Shown one piece after another: positions 50,125 through 57,602 of a stretch of DNA of 64,000 bases. The stretch covers positions 39,416 through 103,415 of the forward strand of contig JBEKJO010000001.1 of NCBI GenBank assembly GCA_050011195.1. The letters are read 5' to 3'. The position numbers and the translations under genes are program-made. Under the pieces are notes generated by a model. The model was not told the origin of the DNA. It worked only from the letters and a program-made list of their open reading frames with translations, and searched no databases. Origin of the DNA: PALSA-1440 sp050011195 (GTDB taxonomy: Bacteria; Verrucomicrobiota; Verrucomicrobiia; Limisphaerales; UBA8199). Each line of letters opens with the position of its first letter. Position 1 is the stretch's first letter.

Positions 50125-51258
50125 ATGAAGCGCCGCGAGCATCTGTTGATGGTGGCTGACAGCGAGCATGACGCCAACATGTTTTACGCAGTCGGCATGT
50201 TCGTGCCCGACCCCTTCATCTTTCTGCGCAGCCGCGGGCGGAACTGCGTCGTGATGAGCGACCTGGAGATCGACCGCGCCCGGAAGCACGCCCCGCATTG
50301 TTCCGTCCTGTCGCTCAGCCGCTACCAGCGCAGACTCCGGCGTGAAGGGATCAAACAGCCCCGCTTTGCCGAGGTCATCCCCGCCCTCTTGCGTGAGCGA
50401 GGCATTCGGCGCGTCGTGGTGCCGCAGGATTTTCCTTACGGCCTGGCGGCCGACCTGCAACGCCGTCGCATCAGCGTGGCCGCTCGGCCCGGCAACTTCT
50501 TTCCCGAACGCGAGCGCAAATCCGCCGCGGAGGTGAAGAAACTTAGCGCGGCGCTGCTCATGGCCGAAATCGGCATGGCCGAGGCCATGCAAGTGCTGCA
50601 CGCCGCGAAGATCGCCAAAGACCGCCGGCTGCTGTACCATGATGTGCCGCTGACGTCCGAGAAGCTGCGGGCTGTCATTGACACCGCGATCCTTCAAGCG
50701 GGCGGACTCGCCAGCCACACTATTGTCGCCGGCGGCAAACAAGGCTGCGACCCGCACGAAGCAGGCTATGGTCCCCTGCGCGCCAACGAACCTATCATCC
50801 TGGACATCTTTCCCCGCTCCCAAAAGACCGGTTACTTCGGCGACATCACCCGCACGGTTGTCCGCGGGCGCGCCGGCGAGCCGGTTCGGAAACTCTACGA
50901 TACGGTGCTCCAGGGCCAGAAGCTGGCGTTTCAGAAGATGCGCCCCGGGGTGCCCACGGCGCACGTGCATCGAGCCGTCCAGGAATTCTTCGAGCGGGCA
51001 GGTTACCGGACCGCCAGGCGCCAGGGGCGCATGCAAGGCTTCTTCCACGGCACCGGCCACGGGCTGGGTTTGGAAATCCACGAGGCGCCCCGCCTGGGAC
51101 CGAACTCGGCTGGGGAATTGCAGGCCGGCCACGTGGTCACGGTGGAACCGGGGCTTTACTACCCGGAACTCGGCGGGGTGCGTCTCGAGGATGTCGCGCT
51201 CGTCACCAGGACCCGCCCGCGCAACCTGACCCAGTTCGAGAAGGTGCTGGAGATTTGA
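50125..51258 (+). CDS. M24-family aminopeptidase (Xaa-Pro peptidase type)
   Basis: The product has 377 residues from the ATG at 50125. The N-terminal creatinase-like domain covers about 1-150. The catalytic pita-bread domain carries the metal ligands: two Asp in ILDIFPRSQKTGYFGDITR, His in FFHGTGHGLGLEIHEAP and Glu in TVEPGLYYPELGGVRLEDVA. It probably removes N-terminal residues before proline, in the cytosol. A longer frame from 50095 runs through the upp remnant in a different phase and is not part of the family. Confidence 0.9.
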   Translation: MKRREHLLMVADSEHDANMFYAVGMFVPDPFIFLRSRGRNCVVMSDLEIDRARKHAPHCSVLSLSRYQRRLRREGIKQPRFAEVIPALLRERGIRRVVVPQDFPYGLAADLQRRRISVAARPGNFFPERERKSAAEVKKLSAALLMAEIGMAEAMQVLHAAKIAKDRRLLYHDVPLTSEKLRAVIDTAILQAGGLASHTIVAGGKQGCDPHEAGYGPLRANEPIILDIFPRSQKTGYFGDITRTVVRGRAGEPVRKLYDTVLQGQKLAFQKMRPGVPTAHVHRAVQEFFERAGYRTARRQGRMQGFFHGTGHGLGLEIHEAPRLGPNSAGELQAGHVVTVEPGLYYPELGGVRLEDVALVTRTRPRNLTQFEKVLEI

Positions 51259-51267
51259 ATCCGCGAA

Positions 51268-51338
51268 GTCGTAGCCGCCGACGGCAGTCGGCGCTCTTCT
51301 CCTTCGCGGCCCAGGCGACTGCCATCGGCGGCTGCGAC
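51268..51338. repeat. Inverted repeat, 23-bp arms
   Basis: The arms 51268-51290 and 51316-51338 are complementary with two mismatches and enclose 25 nt. The left arm begins GTCGTAGCCGCCGACG. The element lies 10 bp after the M24 stop and has no T-run. It is probably a REP/MITE-like repeat rather than a terminator. Confidence 0.8.
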
Positions 51339-51485
51339 TTGAGGCGCTTGATTTGGGGAATCCGTGCGGGATCTGAAACCTGCCACTTGACACAATGCAG
51401 GTTTGGGCCTATGGGTGACGCTTCAAATTACAAACAACAATAACTAATACACTCGTCAATAGTGAAAAACTGGATAAGTAGAGCC

Positions 51486-52265
51486 ATGATTACTAAACAG
51501 AAATATGCGGGCAGCCGCCGGGCGATGGCCCTGGCCGCTGCGTTGGTGTGCGTGGGTTCGGGCTTGGCCTTTGCGGCCGACGAGGCGGCCCCGACGCCCA
51601 AACAAGGATGGGACAGCACTGCGGCGGCAGCGCTCACGCTTACCCGCGGCAACAGCGATACCTTCCTCGCGACCCTGAGCCTGGACACCAAGCGGAAGTG
51701 GGTAAAGGACGAAGTCGGCTTCGGCATTTCCGGCGGTTACGGCGAAAGCACGGTGAATGGCGTCAACACCAAAAACACGGAGTTTGTGCAGGGCTACGGA
51801 CAGTATAACCGCTTGTTCACCGACCGGTTCTACGGTGGCCTGCGCCTGGACGGACAGTACGATGGCATCGCCGGCATTGATTACCGCTTCAAATTCAGCC
51901 CCATGGCCGGTTATTACCTGATCAAGAACACCAACATGACGCTGGCTGTGGAAGGCGGCCCATCGCTGATCTCTGAGCATCTGGAAGGCCGGCCTCCCGA
52001 TTCCTATTGGGCAGCTCGTTTGGCGGAACGTTTTGAGTACAAGCTGACCGCTTCCACAAAAGTCTGGGAGTCTCTCGAGTACCTCCCCAAGGTGGACCAA
52101 TGGGCTGAGAATTACCTCCTCAATTTCGAGGCCGGCATCGACACCGCCATCACTAAGCACTGGAGCCTGCGCGTGGTATTCCAGGACATGTTCGCCAGCG
52201 AACCGGCGAACAACAGAAAGAAAAATGACGTTCGCCTGATGGCAGGCACCGCTTACAAGTTCTGA
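51486..52265 (+). CDS. DUF481 (YdiY-like) outer-membrane beta-barrel protein
   Basis: The product has 259 residues from the ATG at 51486 (an in-frame GTG lies at 51462). A signal peptide ends near LAFAAD. The body is alternating beta strands with aromatic belts (FVQGYGQYNRLFTDRFYGGL, later NYLLNFEAGIDTAITKHWSL). It ends MAGTAYKF with a terminal Phe, as in outer-membrane barrels. The family is called salt-induced outer-membrane protein in some species. The role is unknown, and no partner gene is evident. Confidence 0.85.
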   Translation: MITKQKYAGSRRAMALAAALVCVGSGLAFAADEAAPTPKQGWDSTAAAALTLTRGNSDTFLATLSLDTKRKWVKDEVGFGISGGYGESTVNGVNTKNTEFVQGYGQYNRLFTDRFYGGLRLDGQYDGIAGIDYRFKFSPMAGYYLIKNTNMTLAVEGGPSLISEHLEGRPPDSYWAARLAERFEYKLTASTKVWESLEYLPKVDQWAENYLLNFEAGIDTAITKHWSLRVVFQDMFASEPANNRKKNDVRLMAGTAYKF

Positions 52266-52353
52266 AACAACTGCCATCCGAATGGGTGAGTCGTGGGGAT
52301 TGGCGTGGGAATTGGTGTTGACAGGCTGCCCTCAAGCTCGCAAAACTTCGCCC

Positions 52354-52818
52354 ATGCGTATCCCAGTCACGCAAATGAGCAACGAAGTCCTGCTCCGCCA
52401 GTTGCTGGACGCCATTCCGTCGTACGTTTTCCTGGTGGATCGGGACGTGACCATCCTGGACTACAACGCCGCTGCCGGGGCCTTCTTGGGCATCGGGCGC
52501 CGCCGCATCCTCCGCCACCGCGGCGGTGACGTCTTCCACTGCCTTCATTCCAGGGATGTGACAACGGGCTGCGGACGCGGTCCGTTCTGCCGGAACTGTC
52601 TCGTTCGGGGAGCCGTCAACGAAGCCTTTGCCGGCAACAAGTGCATCCGGCGCCAGGTCCGCATGGAACTGTGGTCCGGGCGCGGAGTTAAGAAGTTGCA
52701 TGTCCTGCTCACCGCCTCTCCCTTTAGCTACCAGGGCCATGAACGAGTGGTGCTTATCCTCGAGGACATCGGCGGCATTGCCGCCCTCCAGCGCCTCCTG
52801 CCCGCCAGCCCCAACTGA
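52354..52818 (+). CDS. Stand-alone PAS-domain protein with a four-cysteine motif
   Basis: The product has 154 residues from the ATG at 52354. The PAS core starts LLRQLLDAIPSYVFLVDRDV and ends HERVVLILEDIGGIAALQRL. Between them is HCLHSRDVTTGCGRGPFCRN, then C, giving C-x9-C-x5-C-x2-C. Such clusters can bind Fe-S or another metal, so it may sense redox state or oxygen. There is no output domain. It must act through a partner or as a fragment of a split sensor, but no kinase gene adjoins it. Confidence 0.78.
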   Translation: MRIPVTQMSNEVLLRQLLDAIPSYVFLVDRDVTILDYNAAAGAFLGIGRRRILRHRGGDVFHCLHSRDVTTGCGRGPFCRNCLVRGAVNEAFAGNKCIRRQVRMELWSGRGVKKLHVLLTASPFSYQGHERVVLILEDIGGIAALQRLLPASPN

Positions 52819-52859
52819 GCCGACTTGAAAAACAAGCCTGGCGCGCCAACACTCCCGGC

Positions 52860-53753
52860 ATGAATTCCGTTATCTCCAATTCCCCGACCAACGGGCGAGC
52901 TTTCCCCCTCTTCATGAACCCCGGTTCGCTAGAAATCTGCCGCCGGTTCCCCCTCTCCCCTTCCGAAGGGAAGAGGGCCGGGGTGAGGGGGAAGGAACCG
53001 CGCCCTTTAAGCAGGTGTCGGAACTTCCTTGTCGCCGCCCTGGGCCTGCTGGCCGCCAGCGTTTTCGCCCAGACCAACCCTGCCCCGGAGCTTCATCAAT
53101 GTATCAAGCCCATCCCCCGCGAGGGCCAGCCCTATGAGCGGTTCCTCGAGCTAAACAAGCGCGTCAAGGAAAGCCACGGCCAAGCGGAGGTCATCTTCGT
53201 CGGCGACTCCATCACCCGGCGCTGGGAAGACGATGGCAAAGAGGTCTGGGCCAAGTATTACGCGCCCCGCCATGCCCTTAACCTGGGCATCGGCGGTGAT
53301 CAGACCCAGCATGTCCTCTGGCGCTTGGACCACGGCAACCTCGACGGCCTTAAACCCAAAGTCGCCGTCGTTCTCATCGGCGTCAACAACATCCCCGACG
53401 ACCACAACTCACCTCGGCAGGTTCTGGAAGGCGTCACCGCCGTCGTCAGGAAGCTCCGCGAACTCCTGCCCCAAACCAAAGTCCTGCTCCTGGGCATTTT
53501 CCCCTTCCGCGAGGATTTCTGCCCCCAGCGCGCCAAGGCCCTCCAGGTTAACCAGGCCCTGCACAAGCTCGACGACGGCCAGTGGATTCGCTTCCTCGAC
53601 TTCGGCCACCTCTTCATCCAGCCCGATGGCACAATCTCCAAGGACATGATGCGCGACTTCCTGCATCTCTCCCCCACCGGCTACCGTCTCTGGGCCCAAG
53701 CCATGGAACCCGACCTCGCCGCCATGCTCGGAGAAAAGCCCATCGCCCCGTAA
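52860..53753 (+). CDS. Exported SGNH/GDSL-family hydrolase (PAF-acetylhydrolase IB-like)
   Basis: The product has up to 297 residues. Catalytic blocks: VIFVGDSITRRW (block I Ser), LNLGIGGDQTQHVLWRL (II, Gly), LIGVNNIPDD (III, Asn) and DFLHLSPTGYRLWA (V, Asp and His). It probably deacetylates carbohydrate or ester substrates outside the cytoplasm. An export segment (FLVAALGLLAASVFAQ) lies at about 56-71. It is preceded by a 66-bp dispersed repeat that encodes CRRFPLSPSEGKRAGVRG. The in-frame GTG at 52983 inside the repeat is an alternative start that gives a normal signal peptide. Confidence 0.85.
   Translation: MNSVISNSPTNGRAFPLFMNPGSLEICRRFPLSPSEGKRAGVRGKEPRPLSRCRNFLVAALGLLAASVFAQTNPAPELHQCIKPIPREGQPYERFLELNKRVKESHGQAEVIFVGDSITRRWEDDGKEVWAKYYAPRHALNLGIGGDQTQHVLWRLDHGNLDGLKPKVAVVLIGVNNIPDDHNSPRQVLEGVTAVVRKLRELLPQTKVLLLGIFPFREDFCPQRAKALQVNQALHKLDDGQWIRFLDFGHLFIQPDGTISKDMMRDFLHLSPTGYRLWAQAMEPDLAAMLGEKPIAP
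52925..52990 (+). repeat. 66-bp dispersed palindromic element, copy 2
   Basis: This is the second copy of the element at 27785-27850, with the same length and the same position relative to its gene, just 5' of an export signal. The palindromic core CCCCTTCCGAAGGGAAG has one change from copy 1. Confidence 0.85.
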
Positions 53754-53786
53754 ACGAAGGTGCATTTCACTTTTTGGGCAGCCGCT

Positions 53787-53881
53787 CCTAATCCTAATCT
53801 TAATCTTAATCTCCCTCGTCCAGCCGCTAATCAGCATTGGCTTTGGTTAACCCCAGTCACCAGTCACCAATCACCAGTCAC
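53787..53881. repeat. Two short tandem arrays (6-bp CTAATC/TTAATC and 7-bp CAGTCAC)
   Basis: CTAATC, CTAATC, TTAATC and TTAATC lie at 53787-53810. CAGTCAC, CAGTCAC, CAATCAC and CAGTCAC lie at 53854-53881. They fill much of the 180-bp spacer between the SGNH gene and the next secreted protein. Confidence 0.85.
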
Positions 53882-53933
53882 GAACATTGAAACGCACTTG
53901 CGCGCAGCGGCGCAAAAGTGAACATTCCCCTGC

Positions 53934-54920
53934 ATGTCTTTACCCCAAGCCACTCGTGGTGTGGCGGGGCCTGGTGCCCCGCTCCACGACACTTTGAATC
54001 CGCCCCAGGCAAGCTTTGCTGGCGGCAGGGCGGCTCTCATTCTGTCTCAACTTGTGCTGGGCTTCGTGGCCTTGGCGGCTTGGACTGCTCCCCTCCAAGC
54101 CGGGACGATCTATATCCCCAACGCGTCGTTTGAGTCGCCCGTGACCGACTATGCCTGGCCCCAAATCGACTCCTGGCAGCAAACGCCCTCCTGGACCAAC
54201 GAGGAGTCGGGCGTGTTCTTGAACCTGCCGCCCTACATCGACAACTGCGACGGAAGCCAGGCCGCGTTTCTGTTCGCCGCCCCGCAGGCGGCGTTGTTCC
54301 AGGACTATGACTCGACCGACTGGTCCAACTCGGTGCCGACCCACGCCTTCAACGCCACCTTCGACGTGGGCGAGTCTTACACCCTCACCGTCGCGGTCCT
54401 CGGCGGCACCAATCTGACCTATCCCATGCAGGTGGGCACCACCCTGCAACTCAGCCTCTATTACCGCGATGCCTCCAGCAACATGGTCATCGTCGCCGCC
54501 ACCACCATCACCAACAGCGGGCAGTTATTCCCCACCAACACACACTTCGTTGACTTCTCGGTCTATGTCCCCGGCGTCCGAACGAACGACCCCTGGGCCG
54601 GCCAGAACATCGGCGTCCAAATTGCCTCCACCGTTAGTCCCGACCTCGCCGGCGGATATTGGGACCTCGATAACGTGCGGCTGACCGAAACCGCCCTCCC
54701 GGCTTTGACCAATCCCGGAGTCACAAACAGCCAATGCGCCTTCACCCTGCAAAGCCAGCCGGGGCTGAGTTTCGAGATACTGGCCAGCACCAACCTCGCT
54801 TTGCCATTGTCCAACTGGACCAGCCTCGGGACCCTTACCAACCTCACCGGCGTCATTCCTTTCCTCGACCCGGCCACAAACCTCAACCGCCGTTTCTACC
54901 AGGCCCGCCAGTTACCGTAG
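53934..54920 (+). CDS. Secreted protein with 'RFY' C-terminal tail (328 aa)
   Basis: A hydrophobic export segment (LILSQLVLGFVALAAWTAPL) begins only near residue 35. The first 34 residues are encoded partly by a hairpin repeat at about 53960-53990. The mature part starts IYIPNASFESPVTDYAWPQI and is beta-rich, like carbohydrate-binding or PEP-CTERM-type surface proteins. The final 70 residues (QPGLSFEILASTNLALPLSN to NLNRRFYQARQLP) resemble the end of the 4774-7860 protein, suggesting a common C-terminal domain. There is no VPEP motif and no catalytic site. The function is unknown. Confidence 0.75.
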   Translation: MSLPQATRGVAGPGAPLHDTLNPPQASFAGGRAALILSQLVLGFVALAAWTAPLQAGTIYIPNASFESPVTDYAWPQIDSWQQTPSWTNEESGVFLNLPPYIDNCDGSQAAFLFAAPQAALFQDYDSTDWSNSVPTHAFNATFDVGESYTLTVAVLGGTNLTYPMQVGTTLQLSLYYRDASSNMVIVAATTITNSGQLFPTNTHFVDFSVYVPGVRTNDPWAGQNIGVQIASTVSPDLAGGYWDLDNVRLTETALPALTNPGVTNSQCAFTLQSQPGLSFEILASTNLALPLSNWTSLGTLTNLTGVIPFLDPATNLNRRFYQARQLP

Positions 54921-54941
54921 TACTGTGACGATGCGACTCAT

Positions 54942-54980
54942 AAATCGTAAATCGCAAATCGCAAATCGCAAATCGTAAAT
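54942..54980. repeat. 7-bp array (AAATCGC family, 5.5 units) abutting a start codon
   Basis: AAATCGT, AAATCGC x3 and AAATCGT are followed by a partial AAAT whose last two bases are the AT of the ATG at 54979. The array therefore replaces the entire leader of the prepilin-like gene. Confidence 0.9.
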
Positions 54981-55752
54981 GCGCCGTCCCGCCTTCACGC
55001 TCATTGAGCTGCTGGTCGTCATTGCCATCCTCGCCATCCTCATGGCGCTGCTGCTGCCGGCCCTGGCCTCGGCGCGCGAGGAAGGCTGGCGAACCGCTTG
55101 CCTCTCCAACCTCCGTCAGATCGGCATCGCCATACGCGCTTATGCCGGCGACAACAACGGCAATATCCCCTACGGCCCCAAAGCCCCGCCCTTCACCAGC
55201 GCGGACGACTTCTATCCTTCCTCCGGCGCGCCCACCAGCCTCATTTCCCTCGCGAACGGTGCCCCCGTCGGTTTGGGCCTCCTCCTCCAGAACCACCTCT
55301 GCAACCAGCCCAAAGTCCTCTTCTGCCCCAGCAGCGATCAACCCCTCGACGCCAGCGCCCAGCTCGCCAACGTCGGCCTCCGCCAGGCCCAATGCAGCTT
55401 CTACTACCGCCACGCCGGCAACACCAATTTGTTCGACAACCCCAACCTCGGCGTCCCACCGCCCGACCACATCAACCTCGACAACCTCGGCTACAACCGC
55501 AACGGCCTCCCCATTCGCGCCCTGGCCATTGACACCCAGTTCCTCTGCTCCCCCGACCTGGCCATTTTTGGCATCACCCCCAGCACCCACCACCGCCAGC
55601 GCGCCGCCGACATCCTCTTCTCCGACGGCCACTCCGTTTCACGCCCCAACCGCAACAACCAGTTCGTCGTGGACCTCAGCAACGACGCCAACCTCGGCGA
55701 CGCCTTCGACAAAATCCTCACCGTCCTCGAACACGCCGACACCCAACCTTGA
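54979..55752 (+). CDS. Prepilin-type N-terminal cleavage/methylation domain protein
   Basis: The product has 257 residues. MRRPAFTLIELLVVIAILAI gives a 5-residue leader with Ala instead of Gly before the cleaved Phe, and an intact Glu at +5. The C-terminal HHRQRAADILFSDGHSVSRP is the H-X9-DG block. It is a secreted pseudopilin-like protein, probably processed by a prepilin peptidase encoded elsewhere. The start codon forms the end of a heptamer array, so no Shine-Dalgarno is present. Confidence 0.88.
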   Translation: MRRPAFTLIELLVVIAILAILMALLLPALASAREEGWRTACLSNLRQIGIAIRAYAGDNNGNIPYGPKAPPFTSADDFYPSSGAPTSLISLANGAPVGLGLLLQNHLCNQPKVLFCPSSDQPLDASAQLANVGLRQAQCSFYYRHAGNTNLFDNPNLGVPPPDHINLDNLGYNRNGLPIRALAIDTQFLCSPDLAIFGITPSTHHRQRAADILFSDGHSVSRPNRNNQFVVDLSNDANLGDAFDKILTVLEHADTQP

Positions 55753-55821
55753 CCCCCGACGCAACACCGGCCCTCCCACTCGAAGTCCGCCAAACCAGAC
55801 CGCTGAGAGTGGCGGTGGAAC

Positions 55822-55891
55822 CTCTCATTAACACCCCGCTTCAGCGGGGTGGGACAATGCGTGGTGGAGGGGTGAACCGCTTCAGCGGTTT
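55822..55891. repeat. Dispersed hairpin repeat with TTCA loops
   Basis: ACCCCGC-TTCA-GCGGGGT at 55833-55850 and AACCGC-TTCA-GCGGTT at 55876-55891. The first, with its leader CTCATTAACACC, recurs at 58929-58955 as ACCTCGC-TTCA-GCGAGGT. The two differ by a compensatory base-pair change. The region between the prepilin gene and 55942 has no gene. Confidence 0.85.
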
Positions 55892-55941
55892 CCACGCGAC
55901 TGGCTCCCCTCCGCTCCAGCTTTGGTTGGCTTTTCGGATGC

Positions 55942-56232
55942 TCATGCTGTTCCCCGCCAAATTCTTCCGGCATAGACTCTCCCCATTCCCCGCCACACCG
56001 CGAAAACCGCAGCGGCAAGCAGCCAAAAACCGAAGGAGTAAGTAAACGCGGGGACCTGTGCCCAAACGGGCCTCTCTCCCGTCGGCCAATCAATGATGAA
56101 CCCGTCATTTGTCACTCCGGCCACGTCGTTCGCATCACAGCCATAACTGACGATGAAGAACACGTCGTAAGCGAGAATCACGGCCCCAACCGCCAAAAGC
56201 AGCGAACCGACTATGATGGGTATTTTTCTCAC
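55942..56232 (-). CDS. Small membrane protein (96 aa)
   Basis: Two likely helices, IIVGSLLLAVGAVILAYDVF (about 6-26) and FTYSFGFWLLAAAVFAVWRG (about 63-82), flank an extracytoplasmic loop with one Cys (SYGCDANDVAGVTNDGFIID). It is unrecognised. It is 97 bp downstream of another small two-to-three-helix protein on the same strand, so both may form one operon. Composition is less GC-biased than the repeat-rich surroundings. Confidence 0.6.
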   Translation of the reverse strand: MRKIPIIVGSLLLAVGAVILAYDVFFIVSYGCDANDVAGVTNDGFIIDWPTGERPVWAQVPAFTYSFGFWLLAAAVFAVWRGMGRVYAGRIWRGTA

Positions 56233-56329
56233 GCGGTTCGATTCAACTAAGGATGCTGCTCAGGCATGGCGGCCAGAGTGCCCCCGGAATGCAACCAAGA
56301 CACGATGCCGGCGTCCAGTGAAGCGCGCG

Positions 56330-56638
56330 TTAGTAGCCAACCCCATAAAAGAACGACTTGAGGAACTCGTAAACCAAGCAAAACGTAAAGCACGCGCCGA
56401 TACAAGCAGCTATCCGATCAGCACGAGTGCCGCGCCTGAATGCCTCGACACACGCTGCAACGCATCCAACAATGAGTATCACGCCTATGATCCGTGCAGC
56501 CGGCGAAACCGGCTCGCGGTACCGCCAGTCGCCCAAGGTGGAATAGCGCGGCGGCAGCAAAGCTGAATAAAACACGCTGGCCAATAGAGCCGCAAGGAAT
56601 GCAATCCAGCCCCTGACTCTTGGAAAACAGCGTGTCAT
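56330..56638 (-). CDS. Small membrane protein (102 aa)
   Basis: From the ATG at 56638, MTRCFPRVRGWIAFLAALLA starts a first helix. A second is IIGVILIVGCVAACVEAFRR and a third, weaker one is IAACIGACFTFCLVYEFLKS. It is Cys-rich in the helices. The frame remains open upstream of 56638, but that part is repeat-like. There is no known family, and it is paired with the 55942-56232 gene. Confidence 0.55.
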   Translation of the reverse strand: MTRCFPRVRGWIAFLAALLASVFYSALLPPRYSTLGDWRYREPVSPAARIIGVILIVGCVAACVEAFRRGTRADRIAACIGACFTFCLVYEFLKSFFYGVGY

Positions 56639-57602
56639 ACCCCTGGCAGCGTATGCGACCGCACCACCGGCGTCAATAGCGACCTTTCGGATATTCTGTC
56701 CCGGGCGCAGGATACCCCCCGCCGCACCGGAACGCATCCCCCACACTGCCAGCGTAACGGCGTCTCGGCAGAGACCGCCTCAAAACCCGACTGAGGGAGG
56801 GCGAGCGTCCCCGCGAGCCCTGACTTTCGCCCTCCCACCGCCGCAGCCTCCCCGCCCGCAGGCAGAAGTGCCTTGGCCCCCAAACGAGACAACCCGACGC
56901 AATTGCCCCCGGCATGTGGTACACGGGAGAACGACGCGAGGGAGGGCCGGGGTGACTCCGTTTCAGGAATAGTGCGTTTTCAATCAAGGACTGCTATTAT
57001 TCACTGAGTCCTGCTGGCGGCTTCGCCCTCAGCCGAGGAAGCAATGGGTCTAACTCTCTACTTGACAGTGTGATAGAAATGGTATAAGTACCCCCCAGCC
57101 TTGTGGTCCACCCAGGCCACGGCACCAGCGACCCTCACTCAGAAGCGGTTCTGGTAGCGTCGAACCCGACACGACTACCGGCGCAGGGGCCGAAAACACC
57201 CCTGCGCCCTTACGTCCGGGCGGCTCGAAGACGCGGTTTTGCGGCAGGAACACTGGTGTCGGCATGATGCCCCTCCGATGATCCTCCCAATCCCTTCCAC
57301 ACCGCCGCCCGCCGCAGTCTTCGTGCCTTCGGTTGCCCGTGAGGTTTGTACAAATATGGCGCAAGCTACTGTGCCTGTTTGCCTTACAGGAAATAGTGCA
57401 TCTTCGAGCCGGAAGTGGTATCAGACGCCTGAGTCAAGGACTTTGTTCATCCCGGCAACGAGCAGTTGGAACCACGAAATACAGAGATTTGTTCCCGCCG
57501 ACCGTTCATTTTTCGTGTGTTTGGTGTATTTCGTGGTTTGAACCGCCGTTGTTGGCTTCATTTCACCCTTTTCAGTTTCCAGATTTCGCTTACTGTCCCT
57601 CC
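56639..57602. other. 964-bp stretch without a convincing gene, rich in repeats
   Basis: It contains one arm of the 10355-type repeat at 56795-56820 and a perfect 10-bp-stem hairpin at 57180-57208 (GGCGCAGGGG...CCCCTGCGCC). It also has a TTGACA/TATAAG pair (57062-57088, 15-nt spacing) and an inverted pair of ACGAAATAC-type nonamers at 57473-57538. Open frames here are low-complexity. Confidence 0.55.
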
